Shown piece by piece: positions 40,743 to 49,064 of a stretch of 64,000 nt of DNA (position 1 is the stretch's first letter; each line of letters opens with the position of its first letter). Source of the DNA: an uncultured Ruminococcus sp. (GTDB lineage Bacteria > Bacillota > Clostridia > Oscillospirales > Ruminococcaceae); contig CAKSAK010000001.1 in the NCBI GenBank assembly GCA_934435205.1, forward strand, positions 248,001 through 312,000, written 5' to 3'. A model generated the notes under the pieces. The model worked only from the letters and a program-made list of their open reading frames with translations, searched no databases and was not told the DNA's origin. The translations under genes were made by a program, and so were the position numbers.

Positions 40743-43358
40743 CTAAACATATCTCAGCAAGTCTTTCACAAACTCTCTAAGCTCGCTGTCGGTCATTTCG
40801 TCTATGTTAGTCTTTCTCAGCCTGTCGGTAACGATACTGTCGCTTATCTTATCAAAAGATATCTGGTCGCTTTCCATTTGCTGAGCGGCAAGTCTTGCCT
40901 TTTTGTTTTCCGCTTCAAGCTGTTCAAGAAGCTCTTTGGCTCTGTTTATTATCTTGTTCGGCAGACCTGCAAGCTTTGCGACCTCTATGCCGTAGCTTTC
41001 GTCAACTCCGCCGGGAACTATCTTTCTAAGGAACTTTATGCTGTCCCCCTGACGCTTAACTGCAACGGAGAAGTTTCTCACGCCCTCAAGCTCTTTTTCA
41101 AGGCTTATAAGCTCATGATAATGGGTAGCAAAAAGGGTCTTGCAGCCCATTGATCTGTTGGTGGAGATATACTCTGACACTGCTCTTGCAATGGAAATTC
41201 CGTCAAATGTGGAAGTACCTCTGCCCACCTCGTCAAGGATAACAAGGCTGTTCTTGGTGGCGTGCTTTACGATATCTGCCACCTCGCTCATTTCTACCAT
41301 GAAGGTAGACTGTCCTGCGGTAAGATCGTCAGAAGCGCCTATTCTTGTGAATATCTGGTCAACTACAGATATCTTCGCATAGTCGGCAGGCACAAAACAG
41401 CCTATCTGCGCCATAAGGGTGATAAGAGCTACCTGACGCATATAAGTTGATTTACCTGACATATTCGGACCTGTTATGACAGCCATTCTGTTGCTTGTTA
41501 GGTCAAGATAGGTGTCGTTAGGCACGAACACCTCGTCTTTCTGCATAAGCTCAACAACAGGGTGTCTGCCGTTTTTGATATCAATAATGCCGTCAATGGC
41601 TATCTCAGGCTTTGTATAATTATTGTTCACCGCCGCAGTTGCAAACGAACAAAGCACGTCTATCTGAGCCACTGCTGTGGCAGTTTCCTGCACAAGTCTA
41701 AGCTGTGTGGCTGCAAAATCTCTTATCTCCGCAAATATCTCCTGCTCGAGAGTAACTATCTTGTCGCTTGCACCGAGGATAGTGTTTTCAGCGACTTTCA
41801 GCTCGTCTGTGATAAAACGCTCACAGTTTGCAAGTGTCTGCTTTCTTATATAGTTGTCAGGCACAAGGTCATAATAAGACTTTGTTACCTCGATATAATA
41901 TCCGAAAACTCGGTTATAGCCTATTTTCAGGTTTTTGATACCCGTTTTTTCTCTTTCACGCTCTGCAATATCCTCGATTATACCCTTGCCCCCTGAGATT
42001 ATATTTCTCAGTCCGTCAAGCTGTTCGTTGAAGCCGTCTTTGATAACGTTGCCGTCCTTGACATTAACAGGCGGTTCGTCAACAATGGCGTTCTCAACAA
42101 GGTTTGAGATTGCTTCAAGGGTGGATATTTTATTGTTGCAGTTTGCAAGAAGCTTTGAATCAAAACCTTTGAGAAGCTCCTTTATCTCAGGGAGTTTAAG
42201 TGCTGTCAGCGACAGTGATTTAAGATCTCTTGGGGTAGCGGTCTTATACATTACCCTTGTCATAAGTCTTTCAAGGTCATAGACTCCGCCAAGTATCTCT
42301 TTAAGCTCACCAAGCTCAACAGGCTTCATTGTGAGCTGTTCAACAGCGTCCAGCCTGTCGATTATCTTTGCAGGATTCACAAGGGGCTGTTCAAGAAAAG
42401 ATTTGAGCATACGTTTGCCCATGGAGGTCTTAGTATGGTCAAGCACCCACAGGAGCGAGCCTTTTTTCTCTTTGTTCCTGAGAGTTTCGGTAAGCTCCAG
42501 ATTTCTTCTTGCGGTGAAGCCGATAGTCATGATAGGGTCGGAGTCATGCTTTATTATCTCGGAAAATCTGCCAACCAAAGCTTTCTGTGTATCGTGTATG
42601 TACGCAAAAAGTCCGCACACAGCAAATGCCGCAACTGTGTCTGGCTTCACGCCGATAGATTCAAGGCTGTTTGTGGAAAACTGTTTCAGCACCTCTTCTG
42701 TATGTATCTCAGGGGAAAAATCGTTCTCCTCCAAAAGCTGAACGCTGGTCTTGAGCTTTTCTCTTATAAAGCTTGAAAGCTCCTTATTTGAGAGGAATGC
42801 GTCATTTATAAGTATCTCCGCAGGGGAAAATCTTGACAGCTCGTTTATAGCCGCACTTGTCATTTCCTTGCCCTCGAACTCAAACAGATGCACCTCGCCT
42901 GTGGAAATATCCGCAAGGCACAATGCACTTTCCTTGGCTCTCATATAAAATGCACAGATATAGTTGTTTGACGTTTCATCAAGCATACTGCTTTCGATAA
43001 GCGTACCAGGGGTGACTACTCTTATGACCTCTCTCGGCACTATTCCCTTGCACAAGGCAGGGTCCATGGTCTGTTCGCAGATAGCCACATTGTAGCCTTT
43101 TTCAATAAGCTTTTTCAGATAAACGTCGCAGGCATGGTGAGGTACGCCGCACATAGGCGCTCTTTCTTCAAGTCCACAGTCACGGCCTGTCAAAGTAAGT
43201 TCAAGCTCTCTTGACGCAATGATAGCGTCATCAAAGAACATTTCATAAAAATCTCCCAGTCTGTAGAACAGTATATGGTTTTTGTATTTGTTCTTTACTT
43301 CAAAATACTGCTTCATCATAGGTGACAGCTTTGAAAAATCTATATCTTTGGTTTCCAC
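40743..43358 (-). CDS. mutS: DNA mismatch recognition protein MutS
   Basis: 871 aa, normal MutS1 length. The N-terminal mismatch domain has KNKYKNHILFYRLGDFYEMF with the Phe-x-Glu mismatch-reading motif in GDFYEMF. The ATPase domain has VITGPNMSGKSTYMRQVAL, FMVEMSEVADI, LVILDEVGRGTSTFDG and TLFATHYHEL. GTG start at 43358 with CGGAGTGAG upstream. A possible promoter lies at 43385-43413. First gene of the long minus-strand run. Confidence 0.96.
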   Translation of the reverse strand: METKDIDFSKLSPMMKQYFEVKNKYKNHILFYRLGDFYEMFFDDAIIASRELELTLTGRDCGLEERAPMCGVPHHACDVYLKKLIEKGYNVAICEQTMDPALCKGIVPREVIRVVTPGTLIESSMLDETSNNYICAFYMRAKESALCLADISTGEVHLFEFEGKEMTSAAINELSRFSPAEILINDAFLSNKELSSFIREKLKTSVQLLEENDFSPEIHTEEVLKQFSTNSLESIGVKPDTVAAFAVCGLFAYIHDTQKALVGRFSEIIKHDSDPIMTIGFTARRNLELTETLRNKEKKGSLLWVLDHTKTSMGKRMLKSFLEQPLVNPAKIIDRLDAVEQLTMKPVELGELKEILGGVYDLERLMTRVMYKTATPRDLKSLSLTALKLPEIKELLKGFDSKLLANCNNKISTLEAISNLVENAIVDEPPVNVKDGNVIKDGFNEQLDGLRNIISGGKGIIEDIAEREREKTGIKNLKIGYNRVFGYYIEVTKSYYDLVPDNYIRKQTLANCERFITDELKVAENTILGASDKIVTLEQEIFAEIRDFAATQLRLVQETATAVAQIDVLCSFATAAVNNNYTKPEIAIDGIIDIKNGRHPVVELMQKDEVFVPNDTYLDLTSNRMAVITGPNMSGKSTYMRQVALITLMAQIGCFVPADYAKISVVDQIFTRIGASDDLTAGQSTFMVEMSEVADIVKHATKNSLVILDEVGRGTSTFDGISIARAVSEYISTNRSMGCKTLFATHYHELISLEKELEGVRNFSVAVKRQGDSIKFLRKIVPGGVDESYGIEVAKLAGLPNKIINRAKELLEQLEAENKKARLAAQQMESDQISFDKISDSIVTDRLRKTNIDEMTDSELREFVKDLLRYV

Positions 43359-43384
43359 TCAAACTCACTCCGTTTCGTAAATTT

Positions 43385-43413
43385 ATCACACCACATATAA
43401 CGCCTGCGGTCAA
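43385..43413 (-). promoter_or_regulatory. Possible promoter of mutS
   Basis: On the minus strand, TTGACC (43408-43413), a 17-bp spacer and TGTGAT (43385-43390). The -10 box is weak. A repeat copy lies 6 bp upstream of the -35 box. Confidence 0.45.
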
Positions 43414-43418
43414 AATGC

Positions 43419-43441
43419 GGGCGAACACTGTTCGCCCCTAC
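43419..43441 (+). repeat. Minimal GGGCGAAC palindrome copy
   Basis: GGGCGAACACTGTTCGCCCC followed by TAC, between mutS and the YlbF-like gene, directly upstream of the putative mutS promoter. Confidence 0.8.
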
Positions 43442-43499
43442 TTGGTTTTCGATATGCACACTTTCTGCGCCATATCCCTATAGAAATTATCCGCCCCAG

Positions 43500-43550
43500 T
43501 CTGAAGGGGTCTTCAGATTCGGGCAGACGGGGGATAAGCTCCCCCTGACT
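43500..43550 (-). terminator. Tandem hairpins after the YlbF-like gene
   Basis: Two hairpins lie beyond the stop codon on the minus strand: GGGGGA-5 nt-TCCCCC (43529-43545) and TCTGAA / TTCAGA (43500-43516). Neither has a T-run, so termination here is uncertain. Confidence 0.35.
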
Positions 43551-43569
43551 GTTATTCTTTTTTCCTAAA

Positions 43570-43980
43570 TTAGTGGCAACCGCCGCATGATGCGCAGCTT
43601 CCTGAACAGCTATGAGGAGCTTCCTCAGGGCAAGTCATTGGGTCTTCACCGTTTGCAGCCATTGAGATGATATAGTTTACAGAGCCGAGAAGCTTGTCCA
43701 TAACTTCCTTAGCCTCGTTGAAAGCGATCATCTTAGGCATAGCCATGATCTCGTCATAAAGCTCTCTGATCTGAGTGTCAAGAGCTGTCATCTTCTCGCC
43801 GTCCTTATCAGGCTTCTGCATCTCAACGCTGAGCTGTGAACGGAGCTGATTGAACTCGCCTATTTTGTTCTGTATCTCAACATCTGTATCATTGATAGAA
43901 CAAGCCTCCATATAAGCCTTGTATCTCTCGTCTTCCTGAATAGCCTGTCCAAGCTTTCTTGTCATTTCGATTACATCCAT
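43570..43980 (-). CDS. YlbF/YmcA-family protein with a Cys-rich tail
   Basis: 136 aa. Helical YlbF/YmcA (Com_YlbF) domain over residues about 1-110, beginning MDVIEMTRKLGQAIQEDERY. The C-terminus CPEEAPHSCSGSCASCGGCH adds five Cys and a terminal His. In Bacillus, YmcA (RicA), YlbF (RicF) and YaaT (RicT) form a complex with [4Fe-4S] clusters that affects RNase Y and sporulation. There ymcA directly follows miaB, and this gene is 36 nt after miaB, so it may be the RicA counterpart. The tail as cluster ligand is inference. Confidence 0.85.
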   Translation of the reverse strand: MDVIEMTRKLGQAIQEDERYKAYMEACSINDTDVEIQNKIGEFNQLRSQLSVEMQKPDKDGEKMTALDTQIRELYDEIMAMPKMIAFNEAKEVMDKLLGSVNYIISMAANGEDPMTCPEEAPHSCSGSCASCGGCH

Positions 43981-44016
43981 GGTAATTCTCCTTTAAATAT
44001 TATTCAGCTTTCGCTG

Positions 44017-45417
44017 TTATTTATCTTCAACAAGCTCGCCGCTCAAAGCCCAGTTCATTGCTTTTGTTATGCGAACCTGAATGAATTTACCGATATATTT
44101 TTTATCTGCTTTCACCTCGACGATCATATCCTCGTCGCTCTTGCCTGTGAGATAGTCAGCGCCCGTTCTGCCCTCGCCTGTTGGTAACACAGTTACAGTT
44201 CTTCCCACAAATCTTGAAAGCCACGCTGTTGACACCTCTCTCTGCTCCAAAAGAAGTTCTCTCAGCCACAGACCCTTCTGCTTATCTGAGATGTGATCCT
44301 CCATTTCGGCAGCCTTTGTGCCGCTTCGTCTTGAATACACGAATGAATAGATATTGTCATACTTTACCTTTTTGATAAGCTCCTTAGTTTCGCAGAACTC
44401 CTCGTATGTTTCACTTGGGAAGCCAACGATAAGGTCTGTTGTGAATGAAAACTCAGGGTCTTTGCTTCTGGCATAGTCGATTATTTTCAGATAATCCGCC
44501 GTGGTATAGCGGCGATTCATAAGCTTCAATATCCTGTCTGAGCCTGCCTGCACAGGAAGATGAAGATGCTTGCACACCTTTTTGCACTCGAGTATGGCGT
44601 CAATAAGCTCATGGCTTGCGTCCTTTGGGTGGCTTGACATAAATCTTATGCGGAAGTCGCCCTCTATCTTGTCAAGCTCTCTCAAAAGCTCAGGAAAACC
44701 ATAACTGTATGAATTAACGTTCTGACCCAGCAGGGTTATTTCCTTATAGCCGTTTTTCACCAGCGTCCTTACCTCTGCGATAACGGACTCAGGCTTTCTG
44801 CTGCGCTCTCTGCCTCTGACATAAGGCACTATGCAGTAGGTACAGAAATTGTTGCAGCCATACATAATAGGCACGAACGCCCTTATCTTATCGTCACGGA
44901 GCTGCAAGAAATCCTCGTTTATGTCAACGTGATTTTCTGACAGATTAAATATTCTGTCATGCTTTGAGATTATCTCCCACAGCATATTGTACATATCGTT
45001 GTATGCAAAAGTTCCAAAAACAAGATCCACCTGACGATAGGTCTTTTTTATCTTCTCGGCAACGTGCTTCTGCTGAGCCATACAGCCGCAGATACCTATA
45101 ACAAGCTCAGGGTTATTTTCTTTGAGATGTTTAAGGTCGCCAAGCTTGCCGAACACCTTGTCCTCGGCATTTTCTCTTACGGCGCAGGTGTTATACAATA
45201 TAAGCTGAGCCTCGTTCACATCGGACGTGAACTCATAACCCACCTTTGAAAGCATACCTTTTATCTTCTCACCGTCGCTGACGTTCTGCTGACAGCCGTA
45301 TGAATGTATAAGCGCAAGCGGCTTGTGACCGCAAGTTCTTTCGTATTCACCAGACCATTGGAGCAGCTTCTGCGGAGCGGTCTCCTCATTTTTTATTTCC
45401 GAAAAATTCTCAGTCAT
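44017..45417 (-). CDS. miaB: tRNA methylthiotransferase MiaB
   Basis: Radical-SAM enzyme adding a methylthio group to i6A37 in tRNA. The 466-aa protein has the N-terminal cluster Cys in SYGCQQNVSD, NTCAVRENAEDK and ICGCMAQQ; the radical-SAM CxxxCxxC in YGCNNFCTYCIVP; and a C-terminal TRAM domain. The frame stays open 90 codons upstream, but that stretch is repeat DNA and lies upstream of a consensus promoter (45452-45480). GAGG is 7 nt before ATG 45417. ATG 45429 is the only other sensible start. Confidence 0.95.
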   Translation of the reverse strand: MTENFSEIKNEETAPQKLLQWSGEYERTCGHKPLALIHSYGCQQNVSDGEKIKGMLSKVGYEFTSDVNEAQLILYNTCAVRENAEDKVFGKLGDLKHLKENNPELVIGICGCMAQQKHVAEKIKKTYRQVDLVFGTFAYNDMYNMLWEIISKHDRIFNLSENHVDINEDFLQLRDDKIRAFVPIMYGCNNFCTYCIVPYVRGRERSRKPESVIAEVRTLVKNGYKEITLLGQNVNSYSYGFPELLRELDKIEGDFRIRFMSSHPKDASHELIDAILECKKVCKHLHLPVQAGSDRILKLMNRRYTTADYLKIIDYARSKDPEFSFTTDLIVGFPSETYEEFCETKELIKKVKYDNIYSFVYSRRSGTKAAEMEDHISDKQKGLWLRELLLEQREVSTAWLSRFVGRTVTVLPTGEGRTGADYLTGKSDEDMIVEVKADKKYIGKFIQVRITKAMNWALSGELVEDK

Positions 45418-45451
45418 TGATATCCTCATTTCATTTCGTACATTCCTTTTA

Positions 45452-45480
45452 ATTATAAATCTTTTCATGCTTCTTGTCAA
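45452..45480 (-). promoter_or_regulatory. Consensus sigma-A promoter of miaB
   Basis: On the minus strand, TTGACA (45475-45480), a 17-bp spacer and TATAAT (45452-45457). The predicted start near 45445 leaves a leader of about 28 nt and fixes the miaB start. Confidence 0.88.
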
Positions 45481-45635
45481 GCGTTTTGGAGCGAAGCGAT
45501 TTTGCGGCAGACAAACTATCGACACAAATGTGTAGGGGACGGCGCCCTCGACGTCCCGTTTCGGAGAGCGGCAAGGTTTGAATTTATACAAGCCATGTAG
45601 GCGAACAAAGGCGGGCGAACACTGTTCGCCCCTAC
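45481..45635 (+). repeat. Composite repeat, right-end partial copy
   Basis: About 155 bp matching the right part of the elements at 10545-10920 and 59833-60245: GCGATTTTGCGG, GTAGGGGACGGCGCC, GACGTCCCGTTTCGG, then GGGCGAACACTGTTCGCCCC-TAC (45613-45635). It abuts the -35 box of the miaB promoter. Confidence 0.82.
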
Positions 45636-45655
45636 CCTGTCCACATAATTTGTAA

Positions 45656-45687
45656 AAAAATAAAGGGGCAGAAAACTCCGCCCCCAT
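45656..45687 (-). terminator. Intrinsic terminator of the Cys-rich gene
   Basis: Minus-strand hairpin GGGGCGGAGTTTTCTGCCCC followed by TTTATTTTTTT, beginning about 10 nt after the stop codon. Confidence 0.85.
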
Positions 45688-45697
45688 AGATCACATA

Positions 45698-46462
45698 TTA
45701 TCCCTGAGCTTCGCCCTGAACCTCTGCTTCATTCTCTTCCTTGCAGTGTGGCTCGTCAAGACCTCTTGGGAAAAATTCTACTGTCGGGAATGCTATCTTT
45801 TCAAACATCTCGCATGGGCTGTCACTGTTTGTGGAACACTCCTTGCCCGGTACGCAGTAATCATATACAGGCACCATTATAGGCACGGGTCTTGAAAGCT
45901 GAATGATAGCGAAAAGTCCGATAGTGATAAGAACGTTCTTTTCCTCGCTTGGTGCAGGCTCTGCAACAAGCTTTGCGTCAAGACACATTGGTGCTGCTAC
46001 ACTCACAGAAGCGCAAGGCATTGCCGCTGTGCAGCAACAGCATGAACAGCCGCTTGTCGGCGAGGTGGTGACCACCTGATCGGCTTCGCAGGTCGAAAAT
46101 CTCTGTGTTCCGCCGTCGCTGCCGAAAAGAATTACTTTTTTTGTGAATGATGATGTGCCGTAAACTACTGTCGGAGCTGCGCCTGCCGCTTCATATGCTT
46201 CTATCTGCGCCCTGAATGTGTAAGTAACGTCAACTGCGTAAAAGCCATGGTTGAATGCCACCGGAGATATTGCAAAGCTTACGTCTGTCACGTCGATACA
46301 GGTGCTTTTGATATACGCCGCAGCGTTTATCACGGTCTGGTCTGCCTCGCTGAATGTAAATGCAAGATCCTCCAGACAATCCTGTGACGAGCATGAATCA
46401 AACACACGCATTGCCTCGATACACATTGCTTCCTTGAAAGGTTTGCCGTTAAAATCGCTCAT
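45698..46462 (-). CDS. Cys-rich protein of unknown function, possible spore-layer protein
   Basis: 254 aa, no signal peptide or clear membrane segment. It begins with EAMCIEAMRVFDSCSSQDCLEDLAF. A beta-rich part with VTYTFRAQIEAYE and SFTKKVILFGSDGG (about 85-135) follows, then a Cys cluster GCSCCCCTAAMPC near 140, more hydrophobic beta segments, and an acidic end. From memory this resembles an uncharacterised family in sporulating clostridia. In Bacillus the coat gene cotE lies in the miaB-ymcA-mutS neighbourhood, but no sequence link to CotE is seen. Monocistronic: AGGAGG before ATG and its own terminator. Confidence 0.75.
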   Translation of the reverse strand: MSDFNGKPFKEAMCIEAMRVFDSCSSQDCLEDLAFTFSEADQTVINAAAYIKSTCIDVTDVSFAISPVAFNHGFYAVDVTYTFRAQIEAYEAAGAAPTVVYGTSSFTKKVILFGSDGGTQRFSTCEADQVVTTSPTSGCSCCCCTAAMPCASVSVAAPMCLDAKLVAEPAPSEEKNVLITIGLFAIIQLSRPVPIMVPVYDYCVPGKECSTNSDSPCEMFEKIAFPTVEFFPRGLDEPHCKEENEAEVQGEAQG

Positions 46463-46570
46463 AGTAAGTCCTCCTATAAATCAAATCATGGAAGTTTTTT
46501 TACTTCGCTATATTCTATTCGGCAAAAGGCTTTTGTGTGCTTAAATTTCTGAAAATCCTCACATAAAGCA

Positions 46571-46608
46571 AAAAAAAAGCCCTGCGCATGAACGCAGAGC
46601 CTTTGGAT
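46571..46608 (-). terminator. Intrinsic terminator of the his operon
   Basis: Minus-strand GGCTCTGCG ... CGCAGGGC with a 6-nt loop and one bulge, then nine T. It starts about 10 nt after the hisE stop codon. Confidence 0.88.
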
Positions 46609-46616
46609 ACACATGA

Positions 46617-46955
46617 TCAGGTGTTCTTGTCTACCTGATGAAATTTCTTCAGATTTCCTATCTTTTCGTTTCTCTCGTCAAGGACCTTTTCAACGTCAGA
46701 CCACTCAAGTCCCTGATTTGCCGCAAGCACCATAACGTGATAGAGAAGATCGTTTATCTCGTTTTTCAGCTCGTCATTGTCGCCGTTCTTTGCGGCGATA
46801 ACAGTTTCGGTAGCTTCCTCGCCGACCTTTTTGCATATCTTGTCTACGCCCTTGTCAAAAAGATAAGCTGTGTAGCTGTTCTCCTGCGCCTTGCCTGCCT
46901 CGTAGTCAGCCTTGCGCTGTTTTATTACCTCGAAAATTTCCTGATAAACTGTCAT
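46617..46955 (-). CDS. hisE: Phosphoribosyl-ATP pyrophosphohydrolase HisE
   Basis: Second step of histidine synthesis. The 112-aa all-alpha MazG-like protein has KGVDKICKKVGEEATETVIAAK and NEINDLLYHVMVLA with the metal-binding acidic residues. ATG 46955 has CGGAGGAAG upstream; the frame opens 23 codons earlier, inside hisI. Separate HisI and HisE is one of the two usual arrangements. Last gene of the operon. Confidence 0.95.
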   Translation of the reverse strand: MTVYQEIFEVIKQRKADYEAGKAQENSYTAYLFDKGVDKICKKVGEEATETVIAAKNGDNDELKNEINDLLYHVMVLAANQGLEWSDVEKVLDERNEKIGNLKKFHQVDKNT

Positions 46956-46956
46956 T

Positions 46957-47310
46957 TTATTCTTCCTCCGTATTATATATCTCATTGAAAAAGCAGCTAT
47001 AAGAGCCTGTATGGCAGGCTGCACCTGTCTGCTTTACATTAAGGAGCAGGGTATCGTTATCGCAATCCGCATAGATAGAGACCACCTTTTGCAGATGACC
47101 GCTTGTCGCACCCTTGTTCCAATATTCCTGTCTTGATCTGCTCCAATACCATGTATAGCCTGTTTCAAGCGTTTTTTTCAGGCTCTCCTTATTCATATAA
47201 GCAAGCATGAGCACCGTTTTTGTATCCACATCAAATGCGATAGCAGGGGTAAGCTCGCTTTTTACAAAGTATTTGTCAAGATCGTTTATATCAACTTTTA
47301 TTGGGTCCAT
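46957..47310 (-). CDS. hisI: Phosphoribosyl-AMP cyclohydrolase HisI
   Basis: Third step of histidine synthesis. The 117-aa protein has LAYMNKESLKKTLETG, YWSRSRQEYWNKGATSGH, DCDNDTLLLNVKQTGAACHTG with the Zn/Mg-binding Asp, Cys and His residues. Its ATG shares one base with the stop codon of the preceding SdpI-like gene (TAATG), so translation is coupled. Confidence 0.95.
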   Translation of the reverse strand: MDPIKVDINDLDKYFVKSELTPAIAFDVDTKTVLMLAYMNKESLKKTLETGYTWYWSRSRQEYWNKGATSGHLQKVVSIYADCDNDTLLLNVKQTGAACHTGSYSCFFNEIYNTEEE

Positions 47311-47687
47311 TATTTGTCCTTTCTGTTGCCGTCTTGGTCGAAATTATCTTTGAGTGCTCGTTCTGTTGGTACTATCGTCCAGCACAAAACTACTGCTTGT
47401 ATCACTTCAGCTATGCACATTATTACAGTCGCCTTGCCGCTGCTCATAAAGAAATATGGAACACAGACCAATGCCAAAATTATCGTCATGACCGCTCCGA
47501 CCTTTACCCACAGACGTCCGCAATAATTGTGGGCAAAATCCCACGTTTCCTGATTTTTCATTGACATAGCAGTGCGATAGCCCACCAAGCCGTTGATGTC
47601 TTTCGGTGTATGCTTATACATCAGATAGCCGCACAATATCATAAGCACTGGTATAAACAAAGTAAATACGATATTGAAAACAAGCAT
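47310..47687 (-). CDS. SdpI-family membrane protein in the his operon
   Basis: 125 aa. Three hydrophobic segments (about 3-22, 59-77, 84-102). The motif INGLVGYRTAMSMKNQETWDFAHNYCGR between the first and second matches the SdpI family, whose founding member gives immunity to the SdpC toxin in Bacillus; most homologues are uncharacterised. ATG 47687 has GAGGTGAGC upstream. It is 5 nt after hisF and overlaps hisI, so it is part of the operon. No toxin gene is nearby. Confidence 0.82.
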   Translation of the reverse strand: MLVFNIVFTLFIPVLMILCGYLMYKHTPKDINGLVGYRTAMSMKNQETWDFAHNYCGRLWVKVGAVMTIILALVCVPYFFMSSGKATVIMCIAEVIQAVVLCWTIVPTERALKDNFDQDGNRKDK

Positions 47688-47692
47688 TATGC

Positions 47693-48448
47693 TCACCTCA
47701 CAATAATTCCCTTGCTCCTGCAATCGTCCTTTACCTGCTGTACTGTCAGCTCTTTGAAGTGGAAAAGGCTTGCCGCAAGAGCCGCTGAGCAGTCTGTTTC
47801 AAGAAAAGCGTCTGCAAAGTCTGAAAGCTTTCCTGCTCCGCCGCTGGCGATAACAGGTATCTTTACTGCACTGCACACGGCTTTCAGCATAGGAAGGTCA
47901 AAGCCACCCCTTACGCCGTCTGTGTCGATAGAGTTAAGGCATATCTCGCCTGCACCGAGCTGTTCGCACTTTTTCACCCAGTCGATAAGATCCATGCGCA
48001 TATCCACTCTGCCGCCGTTGATGTACACCGTCCACTTGTTGTCGCCGACCTTCTTTGCGTCAACGCCAACGCATATGCACTGACAGCCGAAAATATCCGC
48101 TCCGTCCTTTATAAGCTGAGGATTCTGCACTGCCTGAGAGTTCACAGACACCTTGTCTGCCCCTGCACGGAGAGTATCTCTTATATCGTCAACAGTTTTG
48201 ATACCGCCTCCAACAGTGAGCGGTACAAATACCTTTTTTGCCGTTTCACGAACAACGTCAAGCATAACTCCCCTGCCCTCGTGGGAGGCTGTGATATCAT
48301 AGAAAACTATCTCGTCTGCACCCTGCAAATTGTATTCATATGCGCACTCAACAGGGTCACCCACCTCTTTTATGCCCTCGAAATTTACGCCCTTTACTAC
48401 CTTTCCGTCACGCACATCAAGGCATGGTATAATTCTTTTTGCAAGCAT
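47693..48448 (-). CDS. hisF: Imidazole glycerol phosphate synthase cyclase subunit HisF
   Basis: TIM barrel of 251 aa. Has IIPCLDVRDGKVVKGVNFEGI with the first catalytic Asp, PLTVGGGIKTVDDI, ADKVSVNSQA, NSIDTDGVRGGFD with the second catalytic Asp, and PVIASGGAGK. It takes ammonia from HisH to form IGP and AICAR; the AICAR feeds the purine pathway. Starts 1 nt after hisH. Confidence 0.97.
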   Translation of the reverse strand: MLAKRIIPCLDVRDGKVVKGVNFEGIKEVGDPVECAYEYNLQGADEIVFYDITASHEGRGVMLDVVRETAKKVFVPLTVGGGIKTVDDIRDTLRAGADKVSVNSQAVQNPQLIKDGADIFGCQCICVGVDAKKVGDNKWTVYINGGRVDMRMDLIDWVKKCEQLGAGEICLNSIDTDGVRGGFDLPMLKAVCSAVKIPVIASGGAGKLSDFADAFLETDCSAALAASLFHFKELTVQQVKDDCRSKGIIVR

Positions 48449-48449
48449 A

Positions 48450-49064
48450 TTATTTTACCTCCTGTGACAGTTTCGCAAAGTTTTCAAGTATTTTAAGACC
48501 AGTTTTTCCGCTCTTCTCAGGGTGGAACTGACAGCCGAAGATATATCTTCCGTCTGATACCACCGCAGGGACTTTTGAGCCGTATTCGCAGTAGGCATAC
48601 AGATCTTTATTATCGCAGAAAGCCTTGTAAGAGTGTACGAAATAAACATACTCGTCATCACCCAGACCGTCAAAAAGAGGACAATCGTGGTTATACACAA
48701 GCTTGTTCCAGCCCATGTGGGGGATAACAAGGTCAGGCTCGTTTATCTTGTCAACATAGCCGCCGATAAGTCCAAGACCCTTGCACTCCTCAAACTCATA
48801 GCTTTTCTCAAAAAGAAGCTGCATTCCAAGGCAAATGCCAAGAAACGGCTTTATTTTAGCCTGCTCCTTGATCGTGTCGATAAGTCCGCTGAGGCTTAGC
48901 ATATTCATTGCCCATGGGAAAGCTCCCACGCCGGGGAGGATAATTGCGTCGGCTTTTTCGATATCTTCTTTTTTGTCTGTGAGCTTGTTTTCAAATCCAA
49001 GATAGTCCAGAGCGTTTTTTACTGAGAATATATTGCCTGCACCGTAGTCGATTATTGCTATCAT
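48450..49064 (-). CDS. hisH: Imidazole glycerol phosphate synthase glutaminase subunit HisH
   Basis: Class I glutamine amidotransferase of 204 aa. Has IIDYGAGNIFSVKNALD, ILPGVGAFPWAMN, the nucleophile elbow FLGICLGMQLLFE and the His-Glu pair in FGCQFHPEKSG. The stop is followed directly by hisF; the usual hisA between hisH and hisF is absent. Starts where hisB ends. Confidence 0.96.
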   Translation of the reverse strand: MIAIIDYGAGNIFSVKNALDYLGFENKLTDKKEDIEKADAIILPGVGAFPWAMNMLSLSGLIDTIKEQAKIKPFLGICLGMQLLFEKSYEFEECKGLGLIGGYVDKINEPDLVIPHMGWNKLVYNHDCPLFDGLGDDEYVYFVHSYKAFCDNKDLYAYCEYGSKVPAVVSDGRYIFGCQFHPEKSGKTGLKILENFAKLSQEVK

